From CALXOJ01 sp034120015 (lineage in GTDB: Bacteria; Spirochaetota; Spirochaetia; JAFGXN01), in contig JAXEIF010000028.1 in NCBI GenBank assembly GCA_034120015.1, positions 1-13,903 on the forward strand: a DNA stretch of 13,903 bases, written 5' to 3'. Numbering within the stretch: the stretch's first letter is position 1; every line of letters starts with the position of its first letter. Shown piece by piece: positions 1 to 6,694 of this stretch. The notes under the pieces were generated by a model. It searched no databases. It had not been told where the DNA came from and was given only the letters and a program-made list of their open reading frames with translations. The translations under genes were made by a program, and so were the position numbers.

Positions 1-290
1 TCCGCGAAAAACCTGTCAGCGAAAAACCTGTCAGCGAAAAACCTGTCAGCGAAAAACCTGTCAGCGAAAAACCTGTCAGCGAAAAACCTGTCAGCGAAAA
101 ACCTGTCAGCGAAAAACCTGTCAGCGAAAAACCTGTTCCGCCGTTCGGACAAACCGGTTTTACCCGTCTGTTCCGTGTCGATGTTCCCTCCATGGAACCC
201 GATTTTTCAAAAGCGGAAAAAGCGGAACCTGCTTTTTCGATTCCCGAACAAAGTGAAAACAAAAGGAGCGCCCGCCCATGGACGAACTGA
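1..290 (+). CDS. C-terminal fragment of SEKPV-repeat protein (partial, start outside window)
   Basis: This reading frame is open from base 3 to a TGA at 288-290 and has no start inside the window, so only the last 95 residues are visible. The first part is nine Ser-Glu-Lys-Pro-Val units from a perfect 15-bp DNA repeat; the first unit has Arg instead of Ser. A non-repetitive tail of about 50 residues follows, rich in Pro, Phe, Lys and Glu (it includes PPFGQTGFTRLF and ends SARPWTN). No domain is recognised. The Lys/Glu/Pro repeat resembles an extended linker or cell-envelope spacer, which is inference. The frame was chosen because the repeat gives a hydrophilic, low-complexity peptide and the stop overlaps the apt start by 13 bases, as in the other tightly packed genes here. 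The other two forward frames are also open for some distance, so the frame is likely but not certain. Confidence 0.55.
   Translation, partial: REKPVSEKPVSEKPVSEKPVSEKPVSEKPVSEKPVSEKPVSEKPVPPFGQTGFTRLFRVDVPSMEPDFSKAEKAEPAFSIPEQSENKRSARPWTN
4..135. repeat. 15-bp perfect tandem repeat, nine copies
   Basis: The unit AGCGAAAAACCTGTC recurs at exact 15-base spacing; the core GAAAAACCTG starts at 6, 21, 36, 51, 66, 81, 96, 111 and 126. All copies are identical except for one base at position 3 ahead of the first core. A 15-bp unit keeps the frame, so copy-number change would lengthen or shorten the encoded protein without a frameshift. The array runs off the left edge, so its true copy number is unknown. 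Confidence 0.97.
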
Positions 291-832
291 AAGTCAGCGG
301 TTGGAAAAATGTTATCCGTAAGGTACCCGATTTCCCGAAACCGGGAATTCTCTATTTTGATATTACGTCGATTTTTTTAAATCCTCATGTCTATCGGGAA
401 ATGCTGGATGCATTTTGCGAAAAAGCAAAAGAATACCGGCCCGATTTTATAGCTTCGGTCGAAGCACGCGGCTTTCTGTTCGGAGCGCCGCTGGCACTGA
501 TGCTCGGTATTCCTTTTATTCCGATTCGCAAAAAGAACAAACTGCCCGGAAAAGTCCGGGAAAAAAGCTTTTCGCTCGAGTACGGGAAAGATATTGTAGC
601 GGTTCACGAAGACGACATTCCTCACGGCGGTCGGTGTCTTTTGATTGATGATCTGGCGGCGACCGGCGGTACTCTGAATGCCTGCTGTGAAATGCTCGAG
701 GAATGCGGAGCCGAAATTGCCGCCGTCGGCTGTGTGATCGGCCTGCCGTTTCTTTCGTTTCGGGAAGTCCTGAAACGTTACCCGGTGTTTACATTGGTTG
801 ATTTTCAAAGTGAAAATATGGAGGAGTTATGA
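278..832 (+). CDS. apt: Adenine phosphoribosyltransferase
   Basis: Apt catalyses adenine plus PRPP to AMP plus pyrophosphate, a cytosolic purine-salvage step. The 184-residue product has the usual length for bacterial APRT. The N-terminal DFPKPGILYFDIT segment (about residues 18-30) is typical of the family. VEARGF (61-66) is the conserved loop near the active site, and LLIDDLAATGGTL (121-133) is the PRPP-binding motif with its acidic pair and TGGT. The ATG at 278 follows AAAAGGAG at suitable spacing. The start overlaps the end of the repeat-protein gene by 13 bases, and the end overlaps the next gene through ATGA (829-832), so translation is probably coupled. The family call is firm; I see no sign of damage or of a different purine specificity. 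Confidence 0.95.
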   Translation: MDELKVSGWKNVIRKVPDFPKPGILYFDITSIFLNPHVYREMLDAFCEKAKEYRPDFIASVEARGFLFGAPLALMLGIPFIPIRKKNKLPGKVREKSFSLEYGKDIVAVHEDDIPHGGRCLLIDDLAATGGTLNACCEMLEECGAEIAAVGCVIGLPFLSFREVLKRYPVFTLVDFQSENMEEL

Positions 833-1248
833 CCCGTCAGAGTTTCGGAGTTTTTTTCTTTTTGCATTTGTGTATCGCCCTGTTTTTTATCGTATTGGGG
901 ATGGAAGGATTCTTTTTTCGCAATTCTTCAGATGTGGCGATGGTTGCCGGTAAACTGGCCGGGATTTTCGGAGGGGAGAGTGCTATCTATCTGATTCTCA
1001 TCTCGATTCTGGAAATTGTCTGCGGTGTGGTCATGCTGGTTTCGCTGGTCACACCGGTCGGAGCCGGATTTCTGCGCGTTTCCATTCTTGTATCGATGCT
1101 GCTGTGGCTGACCGTCATCATTCTGAAAGATGTAATCGGTGCGTCCGTTCTGACCGATTTTCCCGTAGGAGTCATTCGATGGCTGAGACCTTTTATTTTG
1201 GATGTTGTTCTGCTGCTGACTATGTGGACCGTCCGCGTTCGGGGCTGA
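829..1248 (+). CDS. Small four-helix integral membrane protein, function unknown
   Basis: The 139-residue protein is almost entirely hydrophobic. Four likely membrane helices lie at about residues 7-28, 50-75, 81-102 and 115-136, joined by short loops, with basic residues at the C-terminal end (TVRVRG). The ATG overlaps the apt stop as ATGA and is preceded by GGAGGAG (about 821-827), so this start is well supported. The downstream znuA-like gene starts inside its last 70 bases. I do not recognise a family; a DoxX-like or other small four-helix fold is possible but not shown. Its position between apt and a zinc/manganese importer suggests co-expression with metal uptake, which is inference from context only. 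Confidence 0.8.
   Translation: MTRQSFGVFFFLHLCIALFFIVLGMEGFFFRNSSDVAMVAGKLAGIFGGESAIYLILISILEIVCGVVMLVSLVTPVGAGFLRVSILVSMLLWLTVIILKDVIGASVLTDFPVGVIRWLRPFILDVVLLLTMWTVRVRG
1167..1171 (+). promoter_or_regulatory. Ribosome binding site that decides the znuA-like start
   Basis: AGGAG lies seven bases before the ATG at 1179. The later in-frame GTG at 1224 has no Shine-Dalgarno sequence, so this site favours the upstream start even though it creates a 70-base overlap with the preceding gene. Confidence 0.65.
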
Positions 1249-2153
1249 TCCGTTTTCTGCCGCTGCTGATTGTCTCTCTGTGTATTCTGACGGGATGCAG
1301 AAAAACCGATACGGTCAAAAATTCCGTTTCCGAATCCGGAATGCCCGTTTTGAGTGTGACAGCCTCGATTCGTCCGTATGCGCTTCTGGCTAAAGAAATC
1401 GGAGGAGAGCGGATTGCCGTTGATATTCTGATGAAAGAGAACGCTTCCCCGCATCTCTATTCGCCCAAAATGAGCGATTTGCGTCTGCTGGAAAACGCCG
1501 ATCTCTTTATTTTAAACGGGATGCGGCTCGAAGGATCGCTGGAAACGATTTTACCGTCGCTGAAGAACACCCTCGCGGTGGCCGATATCCTCCGTCTGCC
1601 GTCGTCAACCCCGACCGACGCCGAAACGGACGAATGCCGCCACGGCCGTCTCAATCCCCATTTCTGGTTTTCCCCCGAAATCATGAAGCGGACAGCCGCC
1701 TCTTTGGCCGAAATGCTGGCGCTGCTGGATGACGAAGGCGCCGGATTCTACCGGCAGAATGCGGTCCGTTTTGCCCGGGAAACCGATCGTGTGATTGCCG
1801 AAACACAGACCGCCCGCAGTGCTTATCCGGAAACTTTTTCCTACCTCACCATGCACGACAGTTACGCCTACCTGAACGAAGTGCTCGGCATCAAAGCGGT
1901 TCCGGTCGAAACCGCTCCGGGACGCGAGCCTTCGGCAAAAGCGGCGGCGGCACTGCTCGAAACGGTCGCGGCCGACGGCATCCGGTTTCTGGTGCTCGAT
2001 CCGCAGACCGAAGGCCGTTCCGCCCGCCGGATAGCCGACAGTGCCGGTCTCAAAACAACGGTGATCGATCCGCTCGGCAGCGGCTACGACTCTTTTTTCG
2101 ACTATTACCGGAAAACATGGGAGCGGCTTGCCGCAGCGTATGATTCGAATTGA
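1179..2153 (+). CDS. znuA: Zinc/manganese ABC transporter substrate-binding lipoprotein (ZnuA/TroA family)
   Basis: This is the extracytoplasmic metal-binding component of a cluster A-I ABC importer. A hydrophobic segment ends in the lipobox LTGC (Cys40 from this start), so the mature protein is probably a lipoprotein. Four candidate metal ligands are in the expected order: His92 in SPHLYSP, His161 in NPHFWF, His226 in MHDSYAYL and Asp297 in DPLGSGY. The His-rich loop typical of many zinc-specific ZnuA proteins is almost absent (only DECRHGR before His161), so Mn or Zn specificity is open. The ATG at 1179 is supported by AGGAG but gives a long n-region and a 70-base overlap with the membrane-protein gene; GTG 1224 is the alternative. 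The 324-residue length is normal. The end overlaps the ATPase gene. Confidence 0.88.
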   Translation: MAETFYFGCCSAADYVDRPRSGLIRFLPLLIVSLCILTGCRKTDTVKNSVSESGMPVLSVTASIRPYALLAKEIGGERIAVDILMKENASPHLYSPKMSDLRLLENADLFILNGMRLEGSLETILPSLKNTLAVADILRLPSSTPTDAETDECRHGRLNPHFWFSPEIMKRTAASLAEMLALLDDEGAGFYRQNAVRFARETDRVIAETQTARSAYPETFSYLTMHDSYAYLNEVLGIKAVPVETAPGREPSAKAAAALLETVAADGIRFLVLDPQTEGRSARRIADSAGLKTTVIDPLGSGYDSFFDYYRKTWERLAAAYDSN

Positions 2154-2862
2154 AAATCTGACTTATAAAAAAGGCAGTCGGACAATTCTCGAAAATGTGA
2201 GTCTCGATATTGCCGGCGGCGAATTTGTTTCTCTCATCGGTCCCAACGGAGCCGGGAAATCGACACTGATGAAAATTATTCTCGGTCTGCTCTCCGGCTA
2301 CGAGGGGTCGGTCACCATCGACGGGGTCGACCACCGCCGCTGGGTCAAAACGCACAATTTCGGCTATGTCCCGCAAAAGGAAACTTTCGATCCGCTCTTT
2401 CCGGCAACCGTTGCCGATGCGGTCCGGCTGGGCCTGATGAAAGGCCGCCTTTTTCCGCCGCGTGACAGCCGCCGCCGCATTGCCGCCGCTCTCGAATATG
2501 TCGAATTGAAAGGTTTTGAGAACCGTTTTGTCGGCGAACTTTCCGGAGGCGAGTTTCAGCGCGTGCTGCTGGCACGGGCCGTGGCAGCAGATTCGGTTTA
2601 TTTCTTTCTTGACGAGCCGGAGTCCAACGTCGACAAAAAAGGAGTCTCCCGTCTTTACACGATTCTCGCCCGCCTGAAAGAAGAGGGAAAGACGATCGTC
2701 AATATTTCCCACGACTTGCAGACCGCCTTTGCCGCCTCCGATACGATTGCCTGTCTCAACAAAACGCTGCACAGCCACACCCGTCCGGAACTGCTTTCGG
2801 CCGATGTTGTCACCAAAACATTCGGAAACGCTATCCGGCTTCTGGAGAAAGACCATGTTTGA
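2140..2862 (+). CDS. znuC: Zinc/manganese ABC transporter ATP-binding protein
   Basis: This cytoplasmic ATPase powers the importer encoded on either side. The 240-residue protein carries all nucleotide-binding motifs: Walker A GPNGAGKST (34-42), Q-loop YVPQKETFD with Gln79, signature LSGGEFQRVLLARA (134-147), Walker B VYFFLDEP (153-160) and the switch His191 in NISHD. No key residue is missing. The ATG at 2140 gives the usual family N-terminus (MIRIENLTYKKG) and overlaps the end of the binding-protein gene by 14 bases. A TTG at 2128 lies closer to a GGGAG sequence and would add four residues, so the exact start is uncertain. The 3' end overlaps the permease gene by eight bases. Confidence 0.94.
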   Translation: MIRIENLTYKKGSRTILENVSLDIAGGEFVSLIGPNGAGKSTLMKIILGLLSGYEGSVTIDGVDHRRWVKTHNFGYVPQKETFDPLFPATVADAVRLGLMKGRLFPPRDSRRRIAAALEYVELKGFENRFVGELSGGEFQRVLLARAVAADSVYFFLDEPESNVDKKGVSRLYTILARLKEEGKTIVNISHDLQTAFAASDTIACLNKTLHSHTRPELLSADVVTKTFGNAIRLLEKDHV

Positions 2863-3667
2863 GAGTTCTCTGCTGCTGACCGCTTTTGTCGGGGTTCTGC
2901 TTGCCTCGGCTTCCACCTCGCTGCTTTCCGTACCGGTAACACTGAACAAGGTATCGTTTATGAGCGAAGCCTTTGCCCACATCGCTTTTTCCGGCATTGC
3001 ACTGGCGCTTCTTTTTCATTGGAATGTCACGGCGGTCTCGCTGGGCGCTGTTGTTTTCTTCTCGCTGGTGATTTCGTTTCTGACAAAAAATAACCGGACG
3101 GAGCAGGTGAATATCACCATGATTTTTCTTGCCGTTTCGATGGCCGTTTCCGTGATTCTGCTTTCGTTCAATAAAGATTATACCGTCGATCTGGCCGGTT
3201 ATCTGTTCGGAAACTTCCTTTTTATGACGCCCTCCGATCTGATTGCTTCGGCCGTTCTGCTCGCCGTCAATACGCTTTATCTGCTGATTTTTTACCGCTG
3301 GCTCTTTTACTGGTCGTACAATCCCGTGATTGCGCGCGTTTACGGCATTCCCGTCTCGTTTGTTTATTACACCTTCATGGTGCTGATTGCCGTCAATGTG
3401 GTGATAACGGTAAAAAGCGTCGGCGTGATTCTGATTACCGCACAGCTGATTCTGCCGGGGCTGACCGCTTTTCGTCTGGTGCGGCGTCTGCCGGCGGCCG
3501 CTGCGGTGGCGGCAACCGTCTCGTTGACGGCGGCCGTCTCCGCTTTCGCACTGACTTATCGTTTCGATTTGCCCTCCGGTCCCGTTCTGGTCTGCGTTCT
3601 GTTTCTCTTTTTTCTTGCCTCGTTGCCGGTCAGACCGCTGGCGGCGCGAATTTTCCGCCGTTCGTAA
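2855..3667 (+). CDS. znuB: Zinc/manganese ABC transporter permease (ABC-3 family)
   Basis: This is the membrane channel subunit of the metal importer. The 270-residue protein is strongly hydrophobic with about seven to eight membrane helices. It shows features usual in the ABC-3 permease family: an early SVPVTLNKVSFMSEAFAH stretch with a conserved-type His, the segment YNPVIARVYGIPV that probably contacts the ATPase, and a later SVGVILITAQLILPGLTA helix. The ATG at 2855 follows GGAGAAAG and overlaps the ATPase stop by eight bases, which indicates translational coupling. The gene ends at TAA 3665-3667, followed about 40 bases later by a hairpin terminator, so this looks like the end of the apt-metal-importer transcription unit. 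Confidence 0.93.
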   Translation: MFESSLLLTAFVGVLLASASTSLLSVPVTLNKVSFMSEAFAHIAFSGIALALLFHWNVTAVSLGAVVFFSLVISFLTKNNRTEQVNITMIFLAVSMAVSVILLSFNKDYTVDLAGYLFGNFLFMTPSDLIASAVLLAVNTLYLLIFYRWLFYWSYNPVIARVYGIPVSFVYYTFMVLIAVNVVITVKSVGVILITAQLILPGLTAFRLVRRLPAAAAVAATVSLTAAVSAFALTYRFDLPSGPVLVCVLFLFFLASLPVRPLAARIFRRS

Positions 3668-3704
3668 AAAATATCAGCCGTGACAAAACGCGATGCAGGC
3701 AAAC

Positions 3705-3734
3705 AAAAACCCGAATCTTCCGATTCGGGTTTTT
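3705..3734. terminator. Bidirectional rho-independent terminator
   Basis: A perfect inverted repeat with stem CCCGAATC and GATTCGGG is separated by the four bases TTCC. It is flanked by five A on the left and five T on the right, so it can end transcription both of the metal-importer genes from the left and of the tRNA gene from the right. Its right edge touches the last base of the tRNA. Confidence 0.9.
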
Positions 3735-3817
3735 GCGGCCGACTGGACTTGAACCAGCACGAAAGTACATTCACCAGCCCCTCAAGCTGGCGTGTCTACC
3801 AATTTCACCACGACCGC
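3734..3817 (-). tRNA. tRNA-Leu (anticodon GAG)
   Basis: The 84-base minus-strand sequence folds as a class II tRNA. The acceptor stem GCGGTCG pairs with CGGCCGC (one G-U pair) and the discriminator is A. The D-loop contains TTGGTAGACACG, typical of leucine tRNAs. The anticodon stem CCAGC/GCTGG encloses the loop TTGAGGG, giving anticodon GAG. There is a variable arm, then the T-arm CTGGTTCAAGTCCAG. CCA is not encoded, so it must be added after transcription. A promoter lies just upstream and a terminator directly after the 3' end, so the gene is an independent single-tRNA unit. It reads leucine codons CUC and CUU. Confidence 0.97.
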
Positions 3818-3827
3818 ATCTGTCAGC

Positions 3828-3856
3828 ATACTAACTTTTTTTTCGTCTTTTGTCAA
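3828..3856 (-). promoter_or_regulatory. Promoter of tRNA-Leu(GAG)
   Basis: On the minus strand a perfect -35 box TTGACA (3851-3856) is followed after exactly 17 bases by the -10-like box TAGTAT (3828-3833). The predicted start of transcription is only a few bases before the tRNA 5' end at 3817, as is usual for a tRNA gene. Confidence 0.8.
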
Positions 3857-3895
3857 GCGGGAAAGAAAAAGAGGGCGGAATTCCTCGATTTCGGC

Positions 3896-3924
3896 TTGTT
3901 TTCGTTACATTGATGTGTTATATT
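3896..3924 (+). promoter_or_regulatory. Promoter of the lipoprotein operon
   Basis: TTGTTT (3896-3901) and TATATT (3919-3924) are separated by 17 bases. The predicted transcription start, about seven bases after the -10 box, falls at or next to the ATG at 3931, implying a leaderless or nearly leaderless message. It diverges from the tRNA-Leu promoter, with about 40 bases between the two -35 boxes. Confidence 0.6.
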
Positions 3925-3930
3925 GAATAT

Positions 3931-5556
3931 ATGAGAAAGTCGGTTTTTTTCTTCTCTGTTTTTTTTCTGACTCTTTCCGGTTGTATGACAGCCAAAATGT
4001 ACCGTCAGGCGTCGTCTTCTGTGGAAGAGGGTGCTTTCCTGAATGGTGTTTACACCGCGGCGCAGATTCTCGACGAAAATCCGCGTTATAAAAAGGCGGT
4101 GAGCCTCATTTTCGAATATTACACGCCGGCGCTTCAAAACGGTGAAGCGCTGCTCAAACAGGCGGCCTTAAGCGAAGAGCCCGCCCGGACCGAACAGCGG
4201 GTGCAGATTTACGAAAAACTGGTCAAAGTTACCGGCAGTGCGGCGGCTCTCGGGTTGGAAAACGTTTCGTTCCCCGATTATACGGCCGATTTATCGCAGG
4301 CGAGAGCGGATGCGGTCTTTCTCTTTCTTTCTTATGCCCAAAAAGCGGTCGATTATCGGGATGCCCACAATTACGGAGTCAAAGCGCTTAATTATGCGCC
4401 GGACGGGGAGAAATCCCGGGTCCGATCTGAAATGGCTTCCGTTCTGTACGATAAAGCACTCCTTTTGGCGCGCGGATCCGACGAGCAGACGCTTTTAAAA
4501 GCACTCGACTGCTTTACGGCTGTCGGAAAATGGGATCCTTCTTATTCCGATATCTCGCAGCGGATGAGCGATGTCAGAACCAGACTGGCGGAGCTCTATT
4601 ATACGGCTGCCGTTGCCAAGTCGGGAAGCGCTTCCCGTACGGAGCTGAAAGAGGCAATGTCTCTTTTCGAAAAAGCGGTTGCGCAGGTGCCCGGTTACAA
4701 AGATACGGCGGCACGGATGGCAAGATTGAAAGACCGTCTGACGATTCGTGTTTTCTGCTATTCTCCCGACTGGAGCAGCGGATCGGGTTACTGGCGTTCT
4801 TCCTCTTTCGGATATTTTAACGGCACGGCCGTGGCAGCCGAATTCCGGCAGGAATTGGCGAGGCGGCTGATCGGTAACCGCTACATCGAATTTCCGTCGC
4901 TCAGCCTGAATGCCGTTATCTGGAACGGAACTCTTTACACGGTGCAGAAATCGGTGCACGATTCCGGCTGCGATTATATGGTGGCCGTTACTCTGACACT
5001 TCCCGCCGGGGCGGAGGTGCGCAAACGCACCGAAGACCGGTTCCGCAGTTATCGGGTGCCGGCATACCGTGTGTCCGTTAAAATCGATCAAAACGGGGTG
5101 GTTTCCACCGTCTCGGATGCCGTCGTTTCCGAATCGGCCTATAACCGCCTGCGGTCATCGGTCGGCAATCAGTCGGCTTTCGAATCGGTTTTGAGGCAGG
5201 AAGGCGTCCGTCTCAACAAACCTTCTTCGGGACAATGGTATTACGATATCGATACGGCTTCATCATCGGTTCAGCTGACGGAACGTGAATATATTTTCGA
5301 ATTCGATTTGCGTGGTACGGCCGAAGTCATTGATCTGTGGAGCGGACGGACCGTTTACACTTCACGCGAGACCAAAACGGTTTACGGTTCGGCGGGAAAA
5401 GAATATATCAATCTGCCGTCTTCGCTCTCGCATCTGGAAACACCCGGTTTTCGCCCCGATTACGACATGGAAAAAGCTCTGACCGATTCGGAAGTCGAAA
5501 CTGTTTTGTCGCGTATGGCATCGGATGTTGCCGTCTTTTTGGGACGTCAGACATAA
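3931..5556 (+). CDS. Large lipoprotein with helical-repeat N-terminal half
   Basis: The 541-residue protein begins with MRKSVFFFSVFFLTLSGC, a lipoprotein signal with lipobox LSGC and lipidated Cys18. Residues about 20-285 are rich in Ala, Leu and Tyr with spaced motifs such as YTAAQILDENPRYKKA, YGVKALNYAPDGEK and LFEKAVAQVPGYKDTAARM, typical of tetratricopeptide-like helical repeats. The second half is more beta-rich and contains AAEFRQELARRLI and later VIDLWSGRTVYTSRETK, a pattern reminiscent of CsgG/LpoB-type envelope proteins; that resemblance is only suggestive. The ATG at 3931 has no Shine-Dalgarno sequence and lies right after a promoter; earlier in-frame starts (for example ATG 3913) would precede the predicted transcription start. 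It is the first of four lipoprotein genes. It may act as an envelope assembly or scaffold protein, which is inference. Confidence 0.85.
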   Translation: MRKSVFFFSVFFLTLSGCMTAKMYRQASSSVEEGAFLNGVYTAAQILDENPRYKKAVSLIFEYYTPALQNGEALLKQAALSEEPARTEQRVQIYEKLVKVTGSAAALGLENVSFPDYTADLSQARADAVFLFLSYAQKAVDYRDAHNYGVKALNYAPDGEKSRVRSEMASVLYDKALLLARGSDEQTLLKALDCFTAVGKWDPSYSDISQRMSDVRTRLAELYYTAAVAKSGSASRTELKEAMSLFEKAVAQVPGYKDTAARMARLKDRLTIRVFCYSPDWSSGSGYWRSSSFGYFNGTAVAAEFRQELARRLIGNRYIEFPSLSLNAVIWNGTLYTVQKSVHDSGCDYMVAVTLTLPAGAEVRKRTEDRFRSYRVPAYRVSVKIDQNGVVSTVSDAVVSESAYNRLRSSVGNQSAFESVLRQEGVRLNKPSSGQWYYDIDTASSSVQLTEREYIFEFDLRGTAEVIDLWSGRTVYTSRETKTVYGSAGKEYINLPSSLSHLETPGFRPDYDMEKALTDSEVETVLSRMASDVAVFLGRQT

Positions 5557-5577
5557 TTTTATTTCGGTTTTCATAAT

Positions 5578-5585
5578 GAGGAGGT
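5578..5585 (+). promoter_or_regulatory. Strong ribosome binding site of the AT-rich lipoprotein gene
   Basis: GAGGAGGT lies eight bases before the ATG at 5594, close to a perfect anti-16S match. It contrasts with the first gene of the operon, which has none, and suggests that this second lipoprotein is translated more strongly. The 37-base gap 5557-5593 holds no clear promoter or terminator. Confidence 0.85.
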
Positions 5586-5593
5586 AAAATATT

Positions 5594-6691
5594 ATGAAAA
5601 AACTGCTGTTGGTTTTGGCCGTTTCGTTGGCGGTCATGGGGTGTGGTGAATTTTATTATGCAGTCGGTGTCGTGGCTCCGAATTTTAATTCGGCAACCGG
5701 AAGTAATCGCGGATTGCTGGTTGCTAACGAAACTCAGGAAAATCTGGTTGCGTTTCACGGTAGCGTTGCAAGAGAAAACTTAATCGGAGGAGTCCGGGCA
5801 ACGGAATCAAATCACTATTTTTCTCTGAATGTGAAAGAAAATCCGAATCCGGGAGCCTTTAATCACACACACGATTTTATTTTGGTTTTGGTGAAAAACG
5901 AAGATTATAAAACTTATTTTTTTAATTTGGAAGAAGCACCTGTTTTTGCACAAATTTATGTCAGTTATAATAAGGATACAGTTTCTACTTATAAATACAC
6001 GATTTCCAAAAATTTAGGTGGAAAAGGAAAACTGATAGTCAATAATCTTTCCGATATGAATGCCGATTTGCGTCTGAACGGAATTAATGGAGTCTCGATC
6101 GGATATGCTCCTGCTCAGCATAAAGATACGGAAATTCAACTGGAACCTGATACGGACTATGAACTGTACGTTGTTTTTCGTCGTTATAGTCCGAAACTGA
6201 AGGAGACAGTAACCTATTATCCGACAAAAACAGTCGGATCTGACGAAATCCCTGTTTATTATACTTTTAAAATTGGAGATTCGGAAGTGATTATCGACTT
6301 AATGAAAGATTTTGTCCAAATGGATCCCTCCAATTACTCGTTTGACTACGCTTATCTGCAGGTAATTAATGGATTTAACAACGGTGTTGAGATTCGTAAC
6401 GGAATGTCGGTTTTGGCGACGGCGAACGGAACTAAATTTATCAACTCCGGTGATAATTATTCTTTTCAGTTAAATCTCGCTAAATCAGGATCCTCCGTTG
6501 CAGCTCCCGAACAGGAATTTGCAGCACTTCAGATTGTCTCGGGACCTTTATATAAACCAGTTGATAAAAAAACGATGAAAGCAGGATATATTTATCCGTT
6601 AAGTATTTCCTCCGATACGGATGGCGGTATTTCTTACGAATGGAAAACCGAATACGCTATCGATCTCGGCGATATTTTTGCAGAAGAATAA
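5594..6691 (+). CDS. Lipoprotein with three repeated beta-rich modules; AT-rich gene
   Basis: The 365-residue product starts MKKLLLVLAVSLAVMGC, a lipoprotein signal with Cys17. After it, three segments begin alike at about residues 40 (GLLVANETQENLVAFHG), 147 (LIVNNLSDMNADLRLNG) and 254 (LQVINGFNNGVEIRNG). The spacing is about 107 residues each time, which points to three tandem copies of one beta-sandwich-like domain. No enzyme motif is seen. The gene is markedly AT-rich: a hand count gives 16 G+C in 5881-5940 against 43 in 1921-1980. Together with the strong ribosome binding site, this suggests a separately acquired or fast-evolving surface protein, which is inference. Three bases separate its stop from the next lipoprotein gene. 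The family is not recognised. Confidence 0.83.
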   Translation: MKKLLLVLAVSLAVMGCGEFYYAVGVVAPNFNSATGSNRGLLVANETQENLVAFHGSVARENLIGGVRATESNHYFSLNVKENPNPGAFNHTHDFILVLVKNEDYKTYFFNLEEAPVFAQIYVSYNKDTVSTYKYTISKNLGGKGKLIVNNLSDMNADLRLNGINGVSIGYAPAQHKDTEIQLEPDTDYELYVVFRRYSPKLKETVTYYPTKTVGSDEIPVYYTFKIGDSEVIIDLMKDFVQMDPSNYSFDYAYLQVINGFNNGVEIRNGMSVLATANGTKFINSGDNYSFQLNLAKSGSSVAAPEQEFAALQIVSGPLYKPVDKKTMKAGYIYPLSISSDTDGGISYEWKTEYAIDLGDIFAEE

Positions 6692-6694
6692 TCG

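Noticed and set aside
4..135. CRISPR array at the left edge
   Set aside because: The 15-bp units are directly contiguous with no unique spacers, and they encode an in-frame pentapeptide.
987..1454. Open frame on the minus strand across the membrane-protein and znuA junction
   Set aside because: It is antisense to two supported genes, has no ribosome binding site, and its composition (rich in Arg, Thr and Ser) is that of a shadow frame.
2050..2997. Long open frame (315 codons) on the minus strand opposite the ATPase gene
   Set aside because: It lies entirely antisense to well-supported znuC and flanking genes, its translation has no recognisable domain, and such open antisense frames are common in codon-biased, GC-rich genes.
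3734..3817. tRNA 3' end as an attachment site of a mobile element
   Set aside because: No integrase, no duplicated tRNA end and no element-like genes are visible on either side.
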